Source of the DNA: Acidobacteriota bacterium | GTDB taxonomy: Bacteria; Acidobacteriota; Vicinamibacteria; Vicinamibacterales; UBA8438 | Reading direction: 5' to 3' | NCBI GenBank assembly: GCA_003533545.1 | Contig: DQEK01000331.1 | Span: forward strand, 1-10,758 | Length of the DNA: 10,758 nucleotides | Translations under genes and position numbers: made by a program | Shown: positions 1 through 5,017 of the stretch, one piece after another | How positions within the stretch are numbered: position 1 is the stretch's first letter | How the letters are laid out: each line of letters starts with the position of its first letter | The notes under the pieces: generated by a model | The model's database searches: none | What the model was told of the DNA's origin: nothing | What the model saw: the letters and a program-made list of their open reading frames with translations, nothing else

Positions 1-39
1 ACGTTGCAGGCAGACGGCTATCAGTTCCTGACCTATTAA
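1..39 (+). CDS. C-terminal end of an upstream gene (partial)
   Basis: Reading from base 1, twelve sense codons run to a TAA at 37-39 and end in the residues QADGYQFLTY. The next gene starts 21 bases further on the same strand, the spacing expected inside an operon. The fragment is too short to assign a family. It is called because the frame is open from the window edge, the composition is protein-like and the downstream spacing is tight. It could be chance, since only 36 coding bases are visible. Confidence 0.5.
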   Translation, partial: TLQADGYQFLTY

Positions 40-60
40 AACGCAAATGGAGACAACCTG

Positions 61-1122
61 ATGAATCGTGTGGCACTGACCTGTGCGATCCTTGTAGTTA
101 TCACTAACCTAGCCTCTGGACAAACCACTGAGGAGAAAATCTCTCAGGCTACCAAGGCTCTGCCAGAATCGATGCGGGCTGGAGCTTCGGTAGTCGAGTA
201 CGACGCAATGGGCTACCGAACGGTTCTTCGGCAAGGAACAAACTCACTGGTTTGCGAACCGGATGACCCCACTGTCGAGGGCTTCCGTGTCACCTGCTAT
301 CACCAGAACCGGATTGCCAGGCTCAACTTCGAGCGGCAGCTTACGGCGACCGGTAAATCCGCCGCGGAAGTCTTTCAAGCTCGAAGCACTAAGGTTGACG
401 CCGGAGAACTGCCACTCCCCGTAGCCGGGCAGATGGGTTATTTCCTTGGAGGTCCAAACGAAGCGAGTGCTGCACCGACTCGTTCGGTCCGCCTCCCCTA
501 CGCCACCGCTAAGTCGACAGGTTTGCCGACGGAAACCGATGAATCGGAAGGCGTCTGGCTGATGCAAGCAGGCACCAACCGGGCCCACATTATGATTGTC
601 GGCACACCATCGGGCGCTCCACCAATGGCTTCGCTGACTGAGACCGACAAAGTCGCCACAGCCGTGCTCCCGGCACCGGTAGCCCTAAGGGCTGGTGCGA
701 CGGTCGTCGAGTACGATGAGGACGGTGAGCGCCACATCCTGCGACAGGGGACCAACACCCTCGTCTGCGAGCCTGACGACCCCAACACGGAAGGGTTTAC
801 GGCGTGGTGTTACCAAGAGGGGCACGTGCCACGTGTGAACTTTGAGAAACAGGTAGCCGCGAGTAGTAGCGAACGCGCTGAGGTGTTTCGTCAGCGGGTG
901 CAGGCTGTCGAGGCGGGCAAAATTCCCCTACCGGTAGCTGGCCAGATGCAGTACATCCTGTCAGGTGACAGTCTCGGGAACGCAACCCGTCGCGGCCAAG
1001 TGGCACGCCTCCCATACGCCACGTCAGCCTCAACCGGTCTACCGGAGGAACGAAGTCACGACGGCATCTGGCTGATGCAAGCAGGCACTAACCGCGCTCA
1101 TATTATGATCATGCGTCCGTAA
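61..1122 (+). CDS. Secreted protein built from two copies of one ~142-residue domain, function unknown
   Basis: A 353-residue protein. Residues 1-20 are a signal peptide (hydrophobic core, ASG before Gln21, signal peptidase I type), so the product is probably periplasmic or secreted. The rest is two homologous domains, about residues 38-179 and 209-350, with a constant offset of 171 residues apart from one-residue indels near residue 140. Shared blocks include VVEYD, LRQGTN, LVCEPDDP, PLPVAGQM, RLPYAT and WLMQAGTNRAHIMI; more than half of aligned residues are identical by eye. Each domain has one Cys pair spaced 14 residues (65/79 and 236/250), suggesting one disulfide per domain. The start ATG follows GGAGA at 49-53 with a 7-base spacer. 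I do not recognise the family. The 'lR.GtN..C.pDDP' and C-terminal 'HIMI' pattern recalls small secreted acidobacterial proteins seen from memory, a weak resemblance. The gene probably shares a transcript with the gene ending at 39. Confidence 0.85.
   Translation: MNRVALTCAILVVITNLASGQTTEEKISQATKALPESMRAGASVVEYDAMGYRTVLRQGTNSLVCEPDDPTVEGFRVTCYHQNRIARLNFERQLTATGKSAAEVFQARSTKVDAGELPLPVAGQMGYFLGGPNEASAAPTRSVRLPYATAKSTGLPTETDESEGVWLMQAGTNRAHIMIVGTPSGAPPMASLTETDKVATAVLPAPVALRAGATVVEYDEDGERHILRQGTNTLVCEPDDPNTEGFTAWCYQEGHVPRVNFEKQVAASSSERAEVFRQRVQAVEAGKIPLPVAGQMQYILSGDSLGNATRRGQVARLPYATSASTGLPEERSHDGIWLMQAGTNRAHIMIMRP
172..597 (+). repeat. First unit of internal gene duplication (offset 513 bp)
   Basis: This unit codes residues 38-179 of the duplicated secreted protein. 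Its partner starts exactly 513 bases downstream. The most conserved DNA is the 3' end, where about 45 bases (553-597 against 1066-1110) differ only at scattered, mostly third-codon positions. Confidence 0.85.
685..1110 (+). repeat. Second unit of internal gene duplication
   Basis: This unit codes residues 209-350 and aligns with 172-597. Differences are mostly synonymous or conservative in the conserved blocks, while the 29-residue linker between units (residues 180-208) is low-complexity Ala/Pro/Thr. This indicates an older duplication kept under protein-level selection. Confidence 0.85.
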
Positions 1123-1146
1123 GAGAATTCTTGTCACCACACAAAA

Positions 1147-1240
1147 GGGGTTGCTCGACCGCATCTCCTTCTAGTACGAACGTGAAATGGACCTTAACAA
1201 CCCCGCCTGCCAAGAGGTGTGCGCTATAGTAGAAGCGGGG
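1147..1240 (+). promoter_or_regulatory. Candidate leader with two mutually exclusive stems
   Basis: In the gap before the diheme cytochrome gene, GGGGTTG (1147-1153) is complementary to CAACCCC (1198-1204). The overlapping CCCCGC (1201-1206) is also perfectly complementary to GCGGGG (1235-1240), the only plausible Shine-Dalgarno sequence for the ATG at 1246. Both stems cannot form together, which would allow ribosome-site masking. The loops are long (44 and 28 bases) and the function is inference. Confidence 0.3.
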
Positions 1241-1245
1241 CGCCG

Positions 1246-2343
1246 ATGACGCAAATCACAAGACGGGGTGTGGCTACGATGGTCGTCATTCTCCCGCTGA
1301 CCACCGCGCTTGGATGCTCGGCACCTTCAAGAGAATCGGTTCCTCCTGCTGTCGAAGTACCACGGATACCCCAAACCGGCGAGTTCGGCCCAGCGTCTCA
1401 CACCTACGAACTCGTTGGCCCATTGGTACCGAAGACCACAACGATGGTCACGGCCTGGGACCTCCCCCAGAACCCTCTGACCGATCCCGCGCTCGACATA
1501 CGCCAGGACGCCGACCTGATCCGCCAAGGGTTTCAGTTGTTCACCAATACCCCAGAGGCAACGCCTCGCTTTACGACAAGTGGAATGACATGCGCTAACT
1601 GCCACCTGAATCAGGGCCAGCGTGAGTTGGCGTTACCGCTCGTCGGCACATCCGGCATGTTTCCCGAATACAACAACCGCGCAGGCCGAAACTTCAGCTT
1701 GGAAGACCGGATTGTGGGATGTTTCTATCGCAGTGAGAACGCTGTGCATGGACCGGATAACGGTGGCCTTGCAGCCGCACGCTCAGGGGCAGTGCCCTCG
1801 CCCCCCAGTGTTAACACGGATACACTCGTTCTCCCCAACGTTGCTTCTCAAGAAGTCATCGCGCTTGCCGCATATCTACGGTATTTGTCTGAGGGCTACA
1901 CCCCTGGTGAAGACCCACCGTGGCGGAAAAAGAATCGGATTCTTCGCGAGAACCTTCTGCCAATCGACGCGTTGGACCCACAACGTGGAGAAGCAATCTA
2001 TACCGAACTGTGCGTGAACTGCCACGGTCCAGAAGGCCAGGGCGTGCAGGTCGGTGATAAGAAGGCAGGACCGTTGTGGGGACCACGGTCGTGGAACGAT
2101 GGCGCCGGAATGGCCCGTTTCTATACGCTTGCTGGCTTCGTTCGTTACGCGATGCCCTATCTCGACCCTGGTATCCTCAGCGATAAAGACGCGCAACACG
2201 TCTCTGCATTCATTATTTCAAAGCCGCGCCCATCCTATCCGTATAAGACCGAAGATTACCAAGTTGAACCACTACCGGTCGACGCGGCGTTCTACGGTCT
2301 TGACAACGCCGAAGCCGTGTCCGGCCACTCGCCGCAGCCGTAG
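1246..2343 (+). CDS. Diheme cytochrome c lipoprotein, TsdA-like
   Basis: Counting from the ATG at 1246, this is a 365-residue protein. The N-terminus has a basic pair, a hydrophobic stretch and a lipobox ALGC, giving lipidation at Cys24 and a periplasm-facing membrane-anchored product. Two haem sites are visible: CANCH (116-120) and CVNCH (256-260). The N-terminal half has the TsdA/SoxA-like pattern: CxxCHL, alternating LPLVG, then FPEYNNR, then LEDRIVGCFYRSEN. Cys159 in the last block aligns with the position that in thiosulfate dehydrogenase TsdA gives Cys/His ligation of haem 1 (family knowledge, alignment from memory). The C-terminal half is a standard cytochrome c fold with probable distal Met303 in RYAMPY and the LSDKDAQHVSAFI helix. 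Thiosulfate oxidation or tetrathionate reduction is possible; generic electron transfer is equally so. A GTG at 1219 would add nine residues, but GAGG lies one base before it and a longer n-region weakens the signal peptide, so the ATG is preferred. It converges on the next gene with a 15-base gap. Confidence 0.85.
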   Translation: MTQITRRGVATMVVILPLTTALGCSAPSRESVPPAVEVPRIPQTGEFGPASHTYELVGPLVPKTTTMVTAWDLPQNPLTDPALDIRQDADLIRQGFQLFTNTPEATPRFTTSGMTCANCHLNQGQRELALPLVGTSGMFPEYNNRAGRNFSLEDRIVGCFYRSENAVHGPDNGGLAAARSGAVPSPPSVNTDTLVLPNVASQEVIALAAYLRYLSEGYTPGEDPPWRKKNRILRENLLPIDALDPQRGEAIYTELCVNCHGPEGQGVQVGDKKAGPLWGPRSWNDGAGMARFYTLAGFVRYAMPYLDPGILSDKDAQHVSAFIISKPRPSYPYKTEDYQVEPLPVDAAFYGLDNAEAVSGHSPQP

Positions 2344-2358
2344 CCAGCACACCCCAGA

Positions 2359-2880
2359 CTATTCGTAGCGGATACTCTGCAGGAAATCGCGGATGCTGGT
2401 GCTCCACCGGTCAAGGGTAGGAGCTGGACCAACCACCTTTACGAAATACGGTCCGCCCGGCGTCTCGATGACCGCCGCTTCAAGTGTAAAACCAGGCTTC
2501 TCGTGCCGCACGGGGGACCCGGGACGGACCTCCGCAACGTAGGTGCCATCTACGACCAGATGCGTGACAGGGGAACCGCCATCCGCTTCAAAGTGACCCA
2601 GCTTGGCCACCTCCCGCGACGGCTGACCGCTTGGCTGCTCCACCTGGCTGAGCCACCGCTCGAGATTCGCTTCCACGCTGCCACCCGAGCCGCCGAAGTA
2701 GTACACAACCAGTGAGGCATTTTCACCATCACTCTCGACATGCGGGAGGACAAACTCCGCGTATCGCATCGACGACCCAGACTCAACCGCTAGCCAATCC
2801 TCAGGCGCATCAAATCTGAGTGCTCCTTGCGTAGAACCAACCCCGACCATGACAACCGCCAAGAGCCACTTCGACACCAT
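2359..2880 (-). CDS. Small secreted protein of unknown function
   Basis: A 173-residue protein with a signal peptide (residues 1-19, cleavage near STQG-A) and a mature domain of about 150 residues. Visible landmarks are PEDWL (26-30), SSMRYAEFVLP (36-46), a beta strand LVVYYFGG (57-64), GGS.EANLERWLSQ (66-79) and, near the C-terminus, GGPYFVKVVGP (142-152) followed by a final helix. This pattern recalls secreted hypothetical proteins common in Acidobacteriota and Planctomycetota (recognition from memory, no function known). It has no Cys and no metal motif. The ATG at 2880 is preceded by GGAG at 2884-2887 with only a 3-base spacer, and directly before that lies the U-tract of an intrinsic terminator. 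Expression therefore needs read-through of that terminator or a promoter inside it. Last gene of the minus-strand run. Confidence 0.8.
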   Translation of the reverse strand: MVSKWLLAVVMVGVGSTQGALRFDAPEDWLAVESGSSMRYAEFVLPHVESDGENASLVVYYFGGSGGSVEANLERWLSQVEQPSGQPSREVAKLGHFEADGGSPVTHLVVDGTYVAEVRPGSPVRHEKPGFTLEAAVIETPGGPYFVKVVGPAPTLDRWSTSIRDFLQSIRYE

Positions 2881-2887
2881 CTACTCC

Positions 2888-2924
2888 AAAAAAAAGCTGG
2901 GGGCCGTTCCAGACGACCCCCAGC
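2888..2924 (-). terminator. Intrinsic terminator after the CnaB/TPR gene
   Basis: On the minus strand an 8-bp perfect stem (GCTGGGGG at 2917-2924 in minus sense, CCCCCAGC at 2896-2903) with a 13-base loop is followed by eight U residues (2888-2895). It begins about 30 bases after the TAA of the CnaB/TPR gene. It ends only 7 bases before the next gene's ATG, so it may also act as an attenuator for that gene. Confidence 0.85.
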
Positions 2925-2953
2925 GAGACCCAACAACTTCACACTCAGAACAA

Positions 2954-3913
2954 TTACTGCGGTCGGATTTTCGAAAGTAAATCTATCGCCTGTCTTTTCT
3001 GTGCCGAGTCGTTCGGAGAAAGGTCAATGAACCTTTGAAAATCGTCGGCTGCCGGATCGTAGTTCTCTTCACCCGATTGTCGATTGGACTGCACCCGAGC
3101 CATCCCCCGGTAGTAATACGGCATCGCGGTATTTGACGACCGCCTGATCGCAACGCTCAAGACCCGAATCGCATGGCCATATTCCTCACGCTCCATCAGC
3201 GTGTTCCCACTAAGGTCGACAAACGCCGTCATCCAATCGGAAGGTAACGGACGACCGAGCCCATTGACGTAGCGATGCATCCGCTGATACAAACCCGCAT
3301 CACCTGCCATCAGCATCGCCTGTATCCCGATCTCGACCGGAAGCCCTGGTTCGTCCGGGGGGGAATCGGCCCACCACGCAAGCATGGCGTCATATTCATC
3401 CAGTGCCTGTGGCACATTACCCTCCGCCTTGTAACTATCTGCGATCGGGAAATGCAGATTCACGTTGTTCGGAAGAGAAAAGAGGAGCATCTGGAACTTT
3501 TCCCGTCCGCTACTATGATTGCCCGCTGCGAGATCCGCATTCGCCTCGGCGAGCAGATCCTGCATGAAATAAAGGACGAACTCGAGGTCTTCGTTGCGCC
3601 CCGGGAGAACCTCAATTTCACGCTGGGACATAGTGTATCCAAGGTGGCTTCCGTTGGCGGTGATCCGCCACATCCCCGGCTTCAAATCATCAAGGTCAAA
3701 ATCGCCGTCGCCACCGGCGAATTCCTGGGTCGGCCCCGTGTCGGTTTCCAGGTAGATCGCCGTGACCGTGCTACCGGACAAGCCTTCTCCCGCAGCGTTG
3801 GTCACCGTACCGTCCAAGTCGACCCGACCCTTCCAATCCTGACCGCTGACCGCCACTGGCACTGCCAGCACAACAAACAGAACCACTACCCACCGCAATG
3901 CATAATCCTTCAC
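2954..3913 (-). CDS. Secreted CnaB-like / TPR protein
   Basis: Counting from the GTG at 3913, this is a 319-residue protein. Residues 1-24 are a signal peptide (long Val/Leu core, VSG before Gln25). Residues about 34-112 look like a carboxypeptidase-regulatory or CnaB beta-sandwich: GTVTNAAGEGLSGSTVTA, then GDGDFDLDDLKPGMWRITA, typical of such domains. From about residue 115 to the end the protein is helical with TPR-like pairs, for example YFMQDLLAEANADLAAGNHSSG (115-136), IADSYKAEGNVPQALDEYDAML (157-178), a repeat around 241-258, and YYYRGMARVQS...AADDFQRFIDLSPND (266-303). TPR arrays bind proteins, so a periplasmic scaffold or assembly factor is inferred. The GTG has GGGGG at 3919-3923, spacer 5; the longer TTG start at 3925 has no ribosome site. 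A promoter candidate lies at 3978-4007 and a clear terminator follows the gene. Confidence 0.85.
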   Translation of the reverse strand: MKDYALRWVVVLFVVLAVPVAVSGQDWKGRVDLDGTVTNAAGEGLSGSTVTAIYLETDTGPTQEFAGGDGDFDLDDLKPGMWRITANGSHLGYTMSQREIEVLPGRNEDLEFVLYFMQDLLAEANADLAAGNHSSGREKFQMLLFSLPNNVNLHFPIADSYKAEGNVPQALDEYDAMLAWWADSPPDEPGLPVEIGIQAMLMAGDAGLYQRMHRYVNGLGRPLPSDWMTAFVDLSGNTLMEREEYGHAIRVLSVAIRRSSNTAMPYYYRGMARVQSNRQSGEENYDPAADDFQRFIDLSPNDSAQKRQAIDLLSKIRPQ

Positions 3914-3918
3914 GTTAG

Positions 3919-3923
3919 CCCCC
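3919..3923 (-). promoter_or_regulatory. Ribosome binding site deciding the GTG start at 3913
   Basis: GGGGG on the minus strand sits 5 bases before GTG 3913-3911. The in-frame TTG at 3925 has only T-rich sequence upstream, so the shorter form is preferred. The shorter form also places the signal-peptide charges (Lys2, Arg7) properly. Confidence 0.6.
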
Positions 3924-3930
3924 AAAAACC

Positions 3931-3961
3931 AAAAATTTTCTTGGCCCCCTGGGCTCCCAAG
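3931..3961 (-). terminator. Weak hairpin between two secreted-protein genes
   Basis: On the minus strand CTTGG (3957-3961) pairs with CCAAG (3940-3944); an alternative internal stem around TGGG/CCCA also forms. The hairpin is followed by AAAATTTTT (3931-3939). It lies about 90 bases after the stop of the 4049-4897 gene, so it could be its terminator, but the U-tract is interrupted. If the promoter at 3978-4007 is real, the hairpin instead falls in the leader of the CnaB/TPR gene. Confidence 0.35.
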
Positions 3962-3977
3962 GGACAGAACAACACTA

Positions 3978-4007
3978 ATTATAATTGACTCATAAAGCAG
4001 TGGTAAA
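3978..4007 (-). promoter_or_regulatory. Candidate sigma-70 promoter for the CnaB/TPR gene
   Basis: On the minus strand a perfect -10 TATAAT (3978-3983) lies 18 bases from TTTACC (4002-4007), which matches TTGACA at four of six positions. Transcription would start near 3971 and give a leader of about 58 bases. The surrounding AATTATAATT is itself palindromic. The intergenic position and AT-richness in a GC-rich region support it. Confidence 0.5.
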
Positions 4008-4048
4008 CCCTGTGTTCATCAGAAACCTAGATGGTAGAAGTTGCGCAC

Positions 4049-4897
4049 TCAGGGCGAGATATCCACTCGCACATGGGCGTTCGTCCAGCAGCATTGGAAC
4101 CCGCCACTGGCGCCAGATGAATCGTTCGCTTGTGCCCGTAGGATATACACGCCCGGGGCACTAAAGGTAACAGTCGTGCTCGTCTCACCGGTTGCCTCGT
4201 CGGTTTCCGGTCGGGGTTCGCTGAAGACGGCCTCCCCTTCGCCACGATACTTACTCCATCGGACCCGAACGGGAGCACCCTCAAGAGCCCGCCGATTCGG
4301 GTCAACCTGCCCGTCGTCAGTCGCCCACAGGGTTAAGGTCAACGAGTCGTCCGCCGCCGCTTCGTACTCGGCACTAATCCCTAGCGGGGGGCCGTGATGG
4401 AACTCGCCGAACGATGTGAACTTGACCTGCGGCGGTGTGTTTCCCTGCGCCGGTTCAAGGTAGGGCTCAACTTCCCATAGCGGGTCGAGGCCCATCGGCA
4501 CTTGTGTGAGTTGCCCGTTTGCAACGATCGTCCAGGTGAGCGTCTGACCGGTAAAATCCGGCGGCACATTAATGGAAAAGACGCCCCAAGCTCGACGAGG
4601 CAGAAAGTGCGTAGGCTGGCCATAGTCAGGACCACCAGGCTCAATCCGGTTGTCCGGTCCCACTGGAATATCGAGCACCTCCTCGGTATTCCGGTTGAAA
4701 TACCCGACGAGCAAGTGAATCTGCCCATCTGAAGTTCGGAACCAGCCCTCGTAGGCCGCGGTCACGCTTTGGCCAGAGGCTCGCATCGGTGCCAGGGGCA
4801 ACTCTTGGGCTATTACCCGGTGTGGCACGGCTAGGAGGCCGACCATCAGAATCGCGGCAGTACTGACGCGCGCAATGAAAATCCAACCTGCGGTCAC
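4049..4897 (-). CDS. Secreted conserved protein with C-terminal Ig/PKD-like domain, function unknown
   Basis: A 282-residue protein. Residues 1-30 are a signal peptide (VIA before Gln31). The mature N-terminal half contains YEGWFRTSDG (49-58), LLVGYFNRN (62-70), LDIPVGPDNRIEPGGPDYG (75-93) and GQPTHFLPRRAWGVFSINVP (93-112), a very distinctive pattern. I recognise it from memory as an uncharacterised family of Acidobacteriota and relatives, without a known role. The C-terminal part (about 155-280) looks like an immunoglobulin or PKD-type beta-sandwich: LTLTLWATDDG, VRVRWSKYRG, TVTFSAPGVYILRAQANDSSG. It ends with adjacent Cys269-Cys270 in GGFQCCWTNAHV, the only two cysteines of the protein. The GTG start at 4897 follows AGGAG at 4906-4910 with an 8-base spacer. 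It lies 120 bases behind the cytochrome/copper gene on the same strand and may be co-transcribed with it. No catalytic motif is visible. Confidence 0.85.
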   Translation of the reverse strand: MTAGWIFIARVSTAAILMVGLLAVPHRVIAQELPLAPMRASGQSVTAAYEGWFRTSDGQIHLLVGYFNRNTEEVLDIPVGPDNRIEPGGPDYGQPTHFLPRRAWGVFSINVPPDFTGQTLTWTIVANGQLTQVPMGLDPLWEVEPYLEPAQGNTPPQVKFTSFGEFHHGPPLGISAEYEAAADDSLTLTLWATDDGQVDPNRRALEGAPVRVRWSKYRGEGEAVFSEPRPETDEATGETSTTVTFSAPGVYILRAQANDSSGASGGFQCCWTNAHVRVDISP

Positions 4898-4924
4898 GAT
4901 GGGAACTCCTGTCTAGGGAAGGGT

Positions 4925-5017
4925 CTAGTTAACACGGACGAACGCAAGATTGTTGTCGATGCGTCGACCGGCGAGGACACGCTCATCAACGCCCCCGCCG
5001 GAGACAACACTGAATAA
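4925..5017 (-). other. 30-codon in-frame extension behind an amber stop, with nested inverted repeats
   Basis: Directly after the TAG (5018-5020) of the copper/cytochrome gene the same frame stays open for 30 codons to a second TAG at 4925-4927, ending in RRIDNNLAFVRVN. The same DNA can form nested stems: TGTTGTC (4951-4957) with GACAACA (5003-5009), enclosing CCGGCG (4968-4973) with CGCCGG (4996-5001). It may be an RNA element, a truncated C-terminus or chance; the opposite strand is also open here. Confidence 0.3.

Noticed and set aside
61..123. Lipoprotein signal in the duplicated secreted protein because of Cys8
   Set aside because: The Cys lies before the hydrophobic core, not after it, and a normal signal peptidase I site (ASG before Gln21) is present.
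1258..1275. Twin-arginine export signal in the TsdA-like cytochrome (TRRGVAT)
   Set aside because: Only the RR pair fits; the hydrophobic residues expected after it are missing, and the ALGC lipobox explains export by the Sec/lipoprotein route.
3911..3925. TTG start at 3925 for the CnaB/TPR gene
   Set aside because: There is no ribosome site upstream of it, whereas GGGGG is well placed for the GTG at 3913.
3275..3988. Plus-strand open frame (237 codons) opposite the CnaB/TPR gene
   Set aside because: Antisense shadow: the minus-strand frame has a signal peptide and recognisable domains, while this one has none and covers the promoter region.
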